Made by a program: the position numbers and the translations under genes
Part shown: positions 1 to 8,271 of the stretch, piece by piece
How positions within the stretch are numbered: position 1 is the stretch's first letter
Layout: every line of letters starts with the position of its first letter
Notes under the pieces: generated by a model
Seen by the model: the letters and a program-made list of their open reading frames with translations, nothing else
Databases searched by the model: none
Told to the model about the DNA's origin: nothing
Source: DASRWI01 sp035654655
GTDB taxonomy: Bacteria > Bacteroidota > Ignavibacteria > Ignavibacteriales > Ignavibacteriaceae
Direction of reading: 5' to 3'
Length of the DNA: 64,000 nt
NCBI GenBank assembly: GCA_035654655.1
Contig: DASRWI010000030.1
Span: 1-64,000 of the forward strand

Positions 1-1101
1 GAAGTTGCAGATGACGAAATCCAGGATATGACATTTTGTGCAATTTTAAAAAAGTATGATGGTAAAGCTCCGCAAGTTTCTCCAAGCAAGGATTATAATC
101 CTGAAATTTTCAAAAACTCTATTGAAGATGACAGTGACACCAAGAATGAAAAATATTTAAATCATAAGCTTCATAATTGGGATAGCTTTATTTCTTATGC
201 TGCATTGCCTAATGACAAATATTTATTGAATTGGCCTTTCAGGTCTAATGATTATTATCCAACTCCAAGAGAGTTGTATGAAAATCCTGAAACCAGAAAT
301 TATCATTATCAAAAATCAAAAGAACATACATTAAACTATGTTCATTATATGCAGACAAAAATGGGTCATCCTGAATGGGGATTAGCAACTGATGAATTTC
401 CGACTGAAGACCATCTTCCATTTATTCCGTACATAAGAGAAAGTAGGAGAATGAAGGGACTTCATCTTTTAAAAGAGAATGAAGTTATACCGCAGGAAAA
501 TTCCTTTAGACCTCCACTGCAAAAAAATAGCATTGCTGTAGGTGATTATTTTTTAGACCATCATCATAGTTCTTTCTTTAGACCACCTGATGAGAGGCTA
601 ATCGAAAATCTTCCTGCTAATGCTCCGTTTCAAATTCCTTTTGGATGTCTTATCCCAGAAGAAGTTGATGGATTTATTGCTGCTGAAAAAAGTATTTCAG
701 TCACACATATTGTTAATGGATGTTCAAGATTGCAGCCTGTTGTTATGCTGATAGGACAGGCAACAGGTGCAATTGCTGCATTATCCTTAAAAAGAAAAAT
801 TAATGTAAGGGATGTTTCAATAAATGAACTTCAAGATGTACTGATTAAAGCAGGAAGTCAGTTATTCCCTTATAAAGATTTGTATGGTGATAATCCTGTT
901 TTTGAAGCTGCTCAGAAGTTAGCGCTAAAAGGAATTTATGTTGATAATCCTGAATTTACATTTAATGCCGAAGAATATGTTACTGACGAAGAGGCTGAAA
1001 ACTATTTTAAGAAAGTAAATTTTAAACAAATCAGTATTACAGACATTATTGGGTTAAAACGTAATGATGCCTTTTTGTTAATGTTCTATAATATTAAATA
1101 A
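1..1101 (+). CDS. FAD-dependent oxidoreductase, C-terminal part (5' end lies before the window)
   Basis: The reading frame is open from base 1, so the first ATG at 28 is internal and the gene begins outside the window. The visible 366 residues match the C-terminal half of the FAD_oxidored family (PF12831-type flavoproteins). Near residue 215 there is an IPFGCLIPEEVDGFIAAE stretch, followed by VNGCSRLQPVVMLIGQATG, which is the FAD-contacting segment near the end of such enzymes. The N-terminal Rossmann GxGxxG motif is not in view. About 95 further residues follow the FAD domain; they look like a helical tail and I cannot assign them. Substrate is unknown. The stop codon abuts the stop of the next, convergent gene. 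Confidence 0.8.
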   Translation, partial: EVADDEIQDMTFCAILKKYDGKAPQVSPSKDYNPEIFKNSIEDDSDTKNEKYLNHKLHNWDSFISYAALPNDKYLLNWPFRSNDYYPTPRELYENPETRNYHYQKSKEHTLNYVHYMQTKMGHPEWGLATDEFPTEDHLPFIPYIRESRRMKGLHLLKENEVIPQENSFRPPLQKNSIAVGDYFLDHHHSSFFRPPDERLIENLPANAPFQIPFGCLIPEEVDGFIAAEKSISVTHIVNGCSRLQPVVMLIGQATGAIAALSLKRKINVRDVSINELQDVLIKAGSQLFPYKDLYGDNPVFEAAQKLALKGIYVDNPEFTFNAEEYVTDEEAENYFKKVNFKQISITDIIGLKRNDAFLLMFYNIK

Positions 1102-1398
1102 TTATTTTATCTTAACAGGTACTTCCTGTCCGTAAATTGAATTACCATTTATGGCTTCAATGTTTACATTAAGCATATTTCTGTTAAATCCATTACCTTT
1201 AATTTCCTCAACAGAAACAGGAATGTTTCTATAAATTGAATTACCATCAATTGATTTTAAATTAACATCTATCACAGATGAATAAGCATCTGCTTTAGCA
1301 GGAGAGAAGAAAAGATAAACATTAAGCATTACCAGAGAAAAAGCAATTATTGTTAATATTACTTTTGTATAAGTATCTACTTTTAATCTATTATCCAT
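1102..1398 (-). CDS. small membrane-anchored protein with three short tandem repeats
   Basis: This 98-residue protein has one hydrophobic segment (about residues 12-31) acting as an uncleaved anchor or signal peptide. The rest is almost entirely three repeats of 16-17 residues with the pattern V-N-(L/I)-(K/E)-x-I-x-G-N-(S/G)-(I/F)-Y/N; two copies contain GNSIY. Alternating hydrophobic residues suggest beta strands, so the mature part probably forms a small beta sheet outside the cytoplasm. It follows the DUF192 gene by 18 bp on the same strand, so the two are probably cotranscribed. No family recognised and function unknown. Confidence 0.65.
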   Translation of the reverse strand: MDNRLKVDTYTKVILTIIAFSLVMLNVYLFFSPAKADAYSSVIDVNLKSIDGNSIYRNIPVSVEEIKGNGFNRNMLNVNIEAINGNSIYGQEVPVKIK

Positions 1399-1416
1399 TT
1401 TTTACTCCAATTTTTT

Positions 1417-1971
1417 TTATGGCATATTCAATCTCAAATCAACCCAGGAAAGTTTATCACCTTCTTTAATATTGTACTTGTCTGCCGTTCCAGCTAATAA
1501 TTCTAAAACATACATTGCAGGTTTTGAAGAAGGGTATGATTGGTCAGATTGAGTATAAGTGTTTTTATGAATTGTAACAATTTGTTTGTTAGCATTAACA
1601 AAAATAATATCAAGAGAAATTAAAGTATTCCTCATCCAGAAAGATTGCATTTCTTCAACAGGGAATAAAAACAGCATTCCTTGTTTTTCATCCATTTTAG
1701 TCCTGAACATTAAGCCCAATTGCCTGTCATAATCATTATCTGCAAATTCAATATCCAATTTAATTTTTTTGTTGTTTAAAGAATCTAAAATGGTGAGTTC
1801 ACCTTCTTTAGTAAACATATAATCCTCTCCGGCATCAACTTTACTTTTATTAAATAAAGGAGATGTTATATAAAAAATAAAAGCAGCTAGAGCTATGACA
1901 GCAGCAATTATTAAAAAAATATTCCTTCTATTTTTAGTAGATTTTTTAAGGGTCTTTTTTTGTTCAATCAT
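1417..1971 (-). CDS. DUF192 family membrane-anchored protein
   Basis: The product has 184 residues: a basic N-terminus, one transmembrane helix (about residues 16-38), then a DUF192 domain (PF02643) over roughly residues 58-180. Diagnostic family stretches are DRQLGLMFRTKM, GMLFLFP and the core FWMRNTLISLDIIFV. The domain faces the periplasm. DUF192 proteins are widespread small beta-fold proteins without an agreed function. The gene is the upstream member of a two-gene minus-strand unit with the small repeat protein. It diverges from the lipoprotein gene at 2072, with a 100-bp AT-rich gap that must hold both promoters. Confidence 0.85.
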   Translation of the reverse strand: MIEQKKTLKKSTKNRRNIFLIIAAVIALAAFIFYITSPLFNKSKVDAGEDYMFTKEGELTILDSLNNKKIKLDIEFADNDYDRQLGLMFRTKMDEKQGMLFLFPVEEMQSFWMRNTLISLDIIFVNANKQIVTIHKNTYTQSDQSYPSSKPAMYVLELLAGTADKYNIKEGDKLSWVDLRLNMP

Positions 1972-2071
1972 AATAATAATATATAATAAAAAAATAATTT
2001 CCTTAGGAAAATAGTAATATTTTTATATTTTTACATAGTAAAATTATTTAATTTCAATAACTGGAGGGTTC

Positions 2072-2521
2072 ATGAAAAAGTCTGTTTACCTTTTAGCGTT
2101 CTTTGCCTTATTGTTTGTTGGTTGTGGTACAACCTATAATTTGAATGATTATGACGAAGCACCTGCAATTAGAGATATGCAGCGTCTTGAAAATTATGAT
2201 GACCTAGCAGATATCGAATTAGATTTATTTATTCAGGTTATGGAAATTGATGTTGATGATAATAAATTAACCGGAGATGATTTATATCTCTTTGAACAAT
2301 TCAAAGATAAAGTAAATAACGGAGATGTTTATTTCCAACAATATGAATTAAATAAATCCCAGAAACTTAAAGGTCTTTTAGAAGAATCCCTAGGGGATGT
2401 TGTTTATTATACAGATTTTGATAATACTTTAGCCTACTTAATTAAAACTAGAAACGGTATTGGCGGGTTCATTTATAGCAACAGCTATAATTCTGGAACA
2501 TATTTTTTTGTAAGAAAATAA
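2072..2521 (+). CDS. hypothetical lipoprotein
   Basis: The 149-residue product begins with a lipoprotein signal peptide ending in the lipobox FVGC (Cys18), so it is probably lipid-anchored in the periplasm or outer membrane. The mature part is acidic, with many Asp and Tyr residues. I do not recognise the family. A strong ribosome binding site (GGAGG at 2063-2067, four bases before the ATG) supports the start. It is monocistronic: a DUF192 gene diverges upstream and a 12-bp-stem terminator lies just after the stop. Confidence 0.75.
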   Translation: MKKSVYLLAFFALLFVGCGTTYNLNDYDEAPAIRDMQRLENYDDLADIELDLFIQVMEIDVDDNKLTGDDLYLFEQFKDKVNNGDVYFQQYELNKSQKLKGLLEESLGDVVYYTDFDNTLAYLIKTRNGIGGFIYSNSYNSGTYFFVRK

Positions 2522-2544
2522 AAAATAAAATCAGCTAAATTTAT

Positions 2545-2576
2545 AAGGTTCTCAGTTTGCACTGAGAACCTTTTTT
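2545..2576. terminator. intrinsic terminator between convergent genes
   Basis: A perfect 12-bp stem (2545-2556 with 2561-2572), a TTGC loop and a following T run. It serves the plus-strand lipoprotein gene. It overlaps the stop codon of the minus-strand sugar dehydrogenase gene and could also act on that transcript, though the T run is weaker on that strand. Confidence 0.85.
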
Positions 2577-3699
2577 ATTGATATGTAACTCTATAAATTT
2601 TTCCTCCATCATCATCTGAAATCAACATAGAACCATCTTCCAGAATTAAAATATCAACAGGTCTTCCTGAAACATTCCCATTCTTTAACCATCCTTCAAC
2701 AAATGGAGTATATTCTAAAGCTTTTCCTGATTCATCCAATTTTACAATAGTAACTCTATAACCTATTTTTTCACTTCTATTCCAGGAACCATGTTCAGCG
2801 ATAAAGATTTGATTCTTATATTCAGATGGAAACATATTACCTGTATAAAATTTTAGTCCTAAGGCAGCTACGTGAGGTCCAAGTTCCTGTACAGGTTTAA
2901 CAAATTTGGATGTATCAATATTTTGTCCAAAATCAGGATCAAGAATACTTTTGCCGAACATAAATGGGAAACCAAAATGAAGGCCTATTGTAGGAGCTTT
3001 ATTCAATTCATCAGGTGGAATATTGTCTCCTAGTAAATCTCTACCATTATCTGTAAACCATAATTCCTTTGTAGTAGGATGCCAGCTAAAACCAACAGTA
3101 TTTCTAATTCCTGAAGCATAAACTTCAAGTTGGCTTCCATCTTCATTCATTCTCATTAAAGATGCAAATCTTGTATCATTTTCAAGGCAGACATTACAAG
3201 GTGCACCTACAGGAACATATAATTTATTATCGGGACCAAAAGCTAAATACTTCCATCCGTGTGAAGACTCATTTGGAAAATTATCATTCACTACTTTTGC
3301 TTGAGGAGGATTGTTCAAATCTTGTTCAATGTTATCAAAACGTAAAACTCTATTTTGTTCAGCTACAAATAGAGAACCATTTTTAAAAGCAACACCATTT
3401 GGAATATTTAAGTTTTTTAAAACAGTAATAGTCTTATCAATTTTATAATCTTTATTTGTATCAAGAAGAGCATAAACATTTCCTTCACTTCTTGAGCCTA
3501 TATAGATTATTCCTGAAGGAGAAAGAGTCATTGACCTTGCTCCAGGTAAATTCTCTGCATATATACTTATATTAAATCCCGGGGGTAATGTAAAATCACC
3601 ATTTGATGTTGTTCTATCAACTGACTTATCATCAGTTGAATTACAATAGATGCTTGTAAAGATCAAAGCAATAATAAAAATAAAATTTAATCTGAACAT
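2575..3699 (-). CDS. PQQ-dependent sugar (sorbosone/glucose-type) dehydrogenase lipoprotein
   Basis: This 374-residue protein resembles the GSDH family of six-bladed beta-propeller dehydrogenases that use pyrroloquinoline quinone to oxidise sugars in the periplasm. Supporting motifs are LPGARSMTLSPSGIIYIGS near the N-terminus, HGWKYLAFGPDNKLYVPVG, SGIRNTVGFSWHP, FIAEHGSWNRS and GRPVDILILEDGSMLISDD near the C-terminus. The N-terminus has a signal peptide with a possible lipobox (SIYC, Cys20). A Cys-x-x-Cys pair sits mid-protein (NVCLENDTR region). No PQQ biosynthesis gene is in the window, so cofactor supply is unproven. A weak AAGG lies eight bases before the ATG. It appears to be transcribed alone. 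Confidence 0.8.
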   Translation of the reverse strand: MFRLNFIFIIALIFTSIYCNSTDDKSVDRTTSNGDFTLPPGFNISIYAENLPGARSMTLSPSGIIYIGSRSEGNVYALLDTNKDYKIDKTITVLKNLNIPNGVAFKNGSLFVAEQNRVLRFDNIEQDLNNPPQAKVVNDNFPNESSHGWKYLAFGPDNKLYVPVGAPCNVCLENDTRFASLMRMNEDGSQLEVYASGIRNTVGFSWHPTTKELWFTDNGRDLLGDNIPPDELNKAPTIGLHFGFPFMFGKSILDPDFGQNIDTSKFVKPVQELGPHVAALGLKFYTGNMFPSEYKNQIFIAEHGSWNRSEKIGYRVTIVKLDESGKALEYTPFVEGWLKNGNVSGRPVDILILEDGSMLISDDDGGKIYRVTYQ

Positions 3700-3764
3700 A
3701 GCATAACCTTAATGTTTGTAAAACAATAAAATTAAGCTAAGTAAAGATTAAAAAATTAAATGTG

Positions 3765-4583
3765 CTAAATGTTCTCTATTATTCCTTTAACCAGCGAGGT
3801 AAATTTATCTTCAACTAAGGAAGCTGTTTCTGTTACCTCAGAATGCGATAACTTTTGCGCAGAAATTCCCGATGCAAAATTGGTAATGCAGGAAATGGCC
3901 GCAGTTGGGATTCCAAAATAAGCCGCAAACATTGCTTCGTGAACAGTTGACATTCCCACTGCATCAGCTCCAAACTTTTGTACCATTTTTACTTCACTTG
4001 GAGTTTCATAAGTAGGGCCTTTGGTATACCAATAGACTCCTTCTTGTAAATCTACTTCCTTTTGTTTTGCGCTTTTTCTAATAAGGTCATTAAATTCTTT
4101 AGAAGGAAAATTTCTTAAGTAATTGATTCCATAAATTGACATTGGTGCAAGAACTTTATAAAGTTCCTTTTTAATTTGCATACCATTAAATGAAGAATTG
4201 AGCATTAAAGCACCTGGGTATAAATTACTGCTTATTCCACCGGCAGCATTTGTAAGGAGTACTTTTTTGGAATTAAGTATCTTGCTTATGTGAATAGGTA
4301 AAAGACATTGATAAAGTTCGTATCCTTCATAAAAATGAATTCTTCCCTGAAATAGTAGGAGTTTTTTCCCTGAGTGTTCAGCATAATGAATTTTACCTGA
4401 ATGCCCAATTATGGTTGAAGGAGGATATTGAGGTATATCTTTGCAATCAAAAGTATGAAGTATTTTCACCTTCTCGGCAAATTTTCCTAAGCCACTTCCT
4501 AATACGATAGTAATATCCGGCTTAAAACCATTTTCATCAAAAAATTTATTTAGGTCTTTATATTTTAAATTAAAGCTGAACAT
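3765..4583 (-). CDS. punA: purine nucleoside phosphorylase
   Basis: This 272-residue cytosolic enzyme belongs to the trimeric PNP/MTAP branch of nucleoside phosphorylases, which split inosine, guanosine or related nucleosides with phosphate. Visible motifs are the phosphate loop GSGLG (Ser30), IIGHSGK, FQGRIHFYEGY, the TNAAGG purine-site segment (Asn112), GPTYETPSE (from Gly189) and GADAVGMSTVHE. Length is normal for the family. The Asn in the purine site and the overall motif set fit 6-oxopurine specificity rather than MTA, but this is inference. No clear Shine-Dalgarno precedes the ATG. The gene stands alone, divergent from the NADH dehydrogenase gene. Confidence 0.9.
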   Translation of the reverse strand: MFSFNLKYKDLNKFFDENGFKPDITIVLGSGLGKFAEKVKILHTFDCKDIPQYPPSTIIGHSGKIHYAEHSGKKLLLFQGRIHFYEGYELYQCLLPIHISKILNSKKVLLTNAAGGISSNLYPGALMLNSSFNGMQIKKELYKVLAPMSIYGINYLRNFPSKEFNDLIRKSAKQKEVDLQEGVYWYTKGPTYETPSEVKMVQKFGADAVGMSTVHEAMFAAYFGIPTAAISCITNFASGISAQKLSHSEVTETASLVEDKFTSLVKGIIENI

Positions 4584-4716
4584 CTAAATTGACTGAATGT
4601 ATGTTAAAGAATATTAGTGATAATTAAAATTGGTATCTATTAGATTTTTTAGTAAATATAAATCAACTTTATATTATACAAAACATTTTATAATAAGTAA
4701 ACCATAATAAAAAATA

Positions 4717-5970
4717 GTGAAAGAAAAAGTTGTAATTATTGGTGGTGGATTTGGCGGCATTACAGCTGCCAAGTATATTAATAATAAATTTGATATAATA
4801 ATTATTGATAAAAATAATTATCATCTGTTTCAGCCTTTGTTATATCAAGTTGCAACTGCGTCATTGTCTCCGGCAGATATTGCTTCACCCATAAGGTCAA
4901 TATTTAAGGATAAAAGAAATTTAAAAACGATAATGGCTGAAGTAGTAGCAATAAATCGAGAAAATAGAGAAGTAATTTTAGATTATGGAGAAAAAATAAA
5001 ATTCGATTATCTTATTGTTGCACCTGGTTCAAGACATTCATATTTCGGTAAAGACCATTGGGAACAATTTGCCCCGGGATTAAAGAATCTGAATGATGCT
5101 TTAATTATAAGAGAAAAAATTCTATACTCTTTTGAATTAGCTGAGAGATGTGAAAACCTGTTGGAGGCTAAAAAATATTTAACATTTGTTATAGTAGGAG
5201 GAGGTCCTACAGGTGTAGAATTGGCAGGAGCAATAGCAGAAATTGCTAAAAGAATAATAACTAAGGACTACAGATCTATAGACATAAATAATATTAAAAT
5301 TTTTTTGGTTGAAGGTTTACCCAGAATATTAAATATGTATCCTGAAAATTTATCTAAAATAGCTCAAGAAGATTTAGAAAAAATGGGAGTTGAGGTTCTT
5401 CTAAATACAATGGTAACTGATGTGAATGAATTAGGTGTTAGAATTGGAGAAAAGTTTATTGAGTCAAAAAACAAAATCTGGGCAGCGGGAAATGTTGCTG
5501 CCCCAGTTTTAAAAACTTTAAATACTCAACTTGATAAAGCGGGGAGAGTATTAGTAAATCCTGATTTATCAATTCAAGAAGACTCTAACATCTTTGTCAT
5601 AGGTGATTCTGCAGCATTAAAAGATGAAGAAGGGAATTTATTACCTGGGATTGCTCCCGTTGCACTTCAACAAGGAAAATATGTTGGAAAAATAATTTCA
5701 AAGAAAGTGGAAACTAAAAGTAGAAAATTTTTCAAGTACTTTGATAAAGGAATGATGGCGACAATAGGAAGCGCTAAAGCAATTGCTTTAATAAAAGGTT
5801 TTAAATTATCAGGATTTATTGCATGGGCAGCTTGGTCTTTAATCCATGTGATGTATCTCATAGGTTTTAGAAATAGGTTCAGAGTCATGGCGGAATGGGC
5901 TTGGTATTATCTTACTTATAGACATGGAATCCGTCTCATAACGCACAAAAAAGAACATTATAGTTCTTAA
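4717..5970 (+). CDS. ndh: type II NADH:quinone dehydrogenase (NDH-2)
   Basis: A single-subunit, non-pumping NADH dehydrogenase that passes electrons from NADH through FAD to quinone at the inner face of the membrane. The FAD dinucleotide motif GGGFGG is at residues 8-13, the NADH motif GGGPTG at 161-166, and the FAD-contacting IGDSAA segment includes Asp297. The last 60 residues contain the amphipathic and hydrophobic stretch (GFIAWAAWSLIHVMYLIGF) that family members use to attach to the membrane. Total length (417) is typical. The start is GTG at 4717, because no ATG precedes the FAD motif in frame and translation must begin right before it. Gene order suggests a monocistronic unit. Confidence 0.92.
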   Translation: MKEKVVIIGGGFGGITAAKYINNKFDIIIIDKNNYHLFQPLLYQVATASLSPADIASPIRSIFKDKRNLKTIMAEVVAINRENREVILDYGEKIKFDYLIVAPGSRHSYFGKDHWEQFAPGLKNLNDALIIREKILYSFELAERCENLLEAKKYLTFVIVGGGPTGVELAGAIAEIAKRIITKDYRSIDINNIKIFLVEGLPRILNMYPENLSKIAQEDLEKMGVEVLLNTMVTDVNELGVRIGEKFIESKNKIWAAGNVAAPVLKTLNTQLDKAGRVLVNPDLSIQEDSNIFVIGDSAALKDEEGNLLPGIAPVALQQGKYVGKIISKKVETKSRKFFKYFDKGMMATIGSAKAIALIKGFKLSGFIAWAAWSLIHVMYLIGFRNRFRVMAEWAWYYLTYRHGIRLITHKKEHYSS

Positions 5971-6045
5971 CCTATAAGAGAAAATGCAGTTTCTTTTTAA
6001 ATAATTATGTTTTAAATTGATTTAGAACAAATTACATAGTTATAA

Positions 6046-7140
6046 ATGCAGCAAAACAAAATGAAAATACTCATAGCAGAAGATGAAGTTATAGTTGCAA
6101 AAGACCTTAGCAGAATACTTCTTAAACTCGAATATGAGGTTGTCGGCATGACAAAATCTGCCAAAGAAGTAATTGAGCAGGCAGAATTATTAAAACCAGA
6201 TATTATATTAATGGACATTGAATTAGATGAAAACTCCTCAGGAATTGAAGCAGCATATAAAATCAAAGAATTTTTAGATATACCTTTTATTTATATTAGT
6301 GGTCTTTCAGATAATAATACCATCAACAAAGCTAAATTAACAGAACCATCCGGCTTTATTGTAAAACCTTTTGAACCACGAAGTTTATATTCAACAATAG
6401 AAATGTCTCTTTATAAACATAAAGTTAGTCAAAAGCTTCGTGAAAGAACAAAAGAGCTGGAAAAAGAGAAAATTAAAACTGAAGACTTATTAAAAAACAT
6501 TTATCCTACTGCAATAATCAAAGAATTAAAAGAAACCGGGCGAGTAGGTCCTAAGGAATATAGGAATGTAACACTTCTGTATACTGATTTTGAAGGATTT
6601 ACTTCAATAGCTTCAAAGATGGACCCTGACCTTTTAATTACTGAACTTAACGATATTTTCAAGAACTTTGATTTTATTGTTGACAAATATGGTTTAGAAA
6701 AAATAAAGACCATTGGTGATTCTTATATTGCAGCCTGTGGTATTCCAGTTGAAGATAAAAAACACACAATTAAAATAATAAGTGCTGCAATAGAAATGCA
6801 GGATTATTTATTTGATAGGAATCTTATTTCAGATAATAAATGGTATATGAGAATTGGTGTTCATACAGGTAATGTTATTGGTGGCGTTGCAGGCAAATCT
6901 AAATTTACTTTTGATATATGGGGCGATTCTGTAAACATAGCAAATATTATGGAAAGAGTTAGTCTTCCCGGTGAAGTAAATGTTTCTGGTATAACAGCAA
7001 GAATAGCCAGGAGTTATTTTAATTTCGATTTCTACAAAAAGGTTAAAGTTCCGGGCAATGAAACAATTAGTATGTATCTTGTACGAGATAAGAAAAATGC
7101 TAATTTAATTGAACAAGATTCTTTAACATATTATTCCTGA
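6046..7140 (+). CDS. response regulator with class III adenylate/guanylate cyclase output (lacks transition-state Arg)
   Basis: Residues 6-122 form a receiver domain with acidic pocket E12/D13, phospho-acceptor Asp57 and Lys107. A coiled-coil linker (about 125-165) leads to a class III cyclase domain (about 170-355). Metal-binding Asp181 and Asp225, purine-selecting Lys221 and Asp290, and transition-state Asn297 are present. The Arg expected four residues after that Asn is Ile301, so homodimer catalysis may be weak or absent. The Lys/Asp purine pair points to ATP. The next gene is a paralogue with all residues intact. Start at 6046 is favoured because MQQNK parallels the paralogue's MEQKN. 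Phosphorylation probably controls a pooled cAMP or effector output. Confidence 0.88.
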   Translation: MQQNKMKILIAEDEVIVAKDLSRILLKLEYEVVGMTKSAKEVIEQAELLKPDIILMDIELDENSSGIEAAYKIKEFLDIPFIYISGLSDNNTINKAKLTEPSGFIVKPFEPRSLYSTIEMSLYKHKVSQKLRERTKELEKEKIKTEDLLKNIYPTAIIKELKETGRVGPKEYRNVTLLYTDFEGFTSIASKMDPDLLITELNDIFKNFDFIVDKYGLEKIKTIGDSYIAACGIPVEDKKHTIKIISAAIEMQDYLFDRNLISDNKWYMRIGVHTGNVIGGVAGKSKFTFDIWGDSVNIANIMERVSLPGEVNVSGITARIARSYFNFDFYKKVKVPGNETISMYLVRDKKNANLIEQDSLTYYS

Positions 7141-7201
7141 CCAAATCATTTTATTATAAAATTATATTCATTAACTTGTTTTTCAATTTAATTTATTAAG
7201 G

Positions 7202-8263
7202 ATGGAACAAAAAAACAAAATACTTATAGCTGAAGATGAATTAATTACTGCCCTTGATATCAAAAAAACTTTAACGAAGTTAAATTATGAAGTAGTGGGT
7301 GTGGTTACTAATGGATTAGATGCAAAGAAAAAGTCTTTAGAGCTAAAACCGGATTTGATATTAATGGATATTAATCTTAGCGGTGAGATTACCGGGATAG
7401 AGACTGCACAACTGATTTTATCAGAGTTAAATATCCCTGTCATTTATTTAACAGGTTTATCTGATGACAGTACATTAGAAAAAGCAAAAATAACTGAACC
7501 CTTTGGTTATATATTAAAACCGTTTGACCCCAGAAACCTACAAACAAATGTTGAGATGGCTCTTTACAAACATAGCGTTGAGACAGAACTAAAGAAAAGA
7601 ACCATTGAACTTGAAGAAGAAAAAATAAAAACTGATGTCCTTTTACAAAACATCCTCCCTTTAGAAATAGTAAATGAATTAAAAGAAAAAGGTTCTGCTG
7701 CTCCAAGAGAATTTGAAAATGTTTCTATTATGTTTACTGACTTCTATAATTTCCATGATATATCGATTGCAAATTCAGCAGAAAGACTTGTAGAAGAACT
7801 TAATGACATCTTTTATAACTTTGATGTTATAATTGAAAATCATGGATTAGAGAAATTAAAAACTTTTAGTGATAGCTATTTGGTAGGTGCAGGATTACCA
7901 ATTGAATCTGAAGACCACGCTATTAAGATAATTGAAGCCGCAATTAATATGCATCATTATATAAGAGAAAGAAATTTAAATAAAGAAATTAAGTGGAAAT
8001 TAAAAATTGGTGTTAATTCAGGCAAGGTAATTGCAGGCATTGTAGGAACCAACAAATTTACTTACGATATCTGGGGAGATGCTGTTAATATTGCAAGCAG
8101 AATGGAAAATAACTGCGAACCTGGAAAAATAAATATATCTGGCAGTACTTATAAACTTATTAATAAATTATTTGAGTGTGAATATAGAGGAAAGTTGAAT
8201 GCTAAGGGTAAGGGAGCGATAGATATGTATTATGTTAAGAGAAGAATAAAAATATATAGTTAA
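7202..8263 (+). CDS. response regulator with class III adenylate cyclase output (complete active site)
   Basis: This paralogue of the preceding gene has the same architecture and nearly the same length (353 residues). Receiver residues include E11/D12 and phospho-acceptor Asp56. The cyclase domain has metal-binding Asp180 and Asp224, purine-site Lys220 and Asp289, and transition-state Asn296 and Arg300, so all canonical class III residues are present; the Lys/Asp pair indicates ATP as substrate. One deviation is Ser223 where Gly is usual. Class III sites form between two subunits, so it could work as a homodimer or pair with its neighbour. It is followed after eight bases by a histidine kinase gene, which suggests one phosphorelay. 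Confidence 0.9.
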   Translation: MEQKNKILIAEDELITALDIKKTLTKLNYEVVGVVTNGLDAKKKSLELKPDLILMDINLSGEITGIETAQLILSELNIPVIYLTGLSDDSTLEKAKITEPFGYILKPFDPRNLQTNVEMALYKHSVETELKKRTIELEEEKIKTDVLLQNILPLEIVNELKEKGSAAPREFENVSIMFTDFYNFHDISIANSAERLVEELNDIFYNFDVIIENHGLEKLKTFSDSYLVGAGLPIESEDHAIKIIEAAINMHHYIRERNLNKEIKWKLKIGVNSGKVIAGIVGTNKFTYDIWGDAVNIASRMENNCEPGKINISGSTYKLINKLFECEYRGKLNAKGKGAIDMYYVKRRIKIYS

Positions 8264-8271
8264 GGTAATAA

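Noticed and set aside
3765..4583. Linking the purine nucleoside phosphorylase to mtnA as an MTA phosphorylase
   Set aside because: The genes are over 40 kb apart and the purine-site Asn and motifs fit 6-oxopurine nucleosides rather than MTA.
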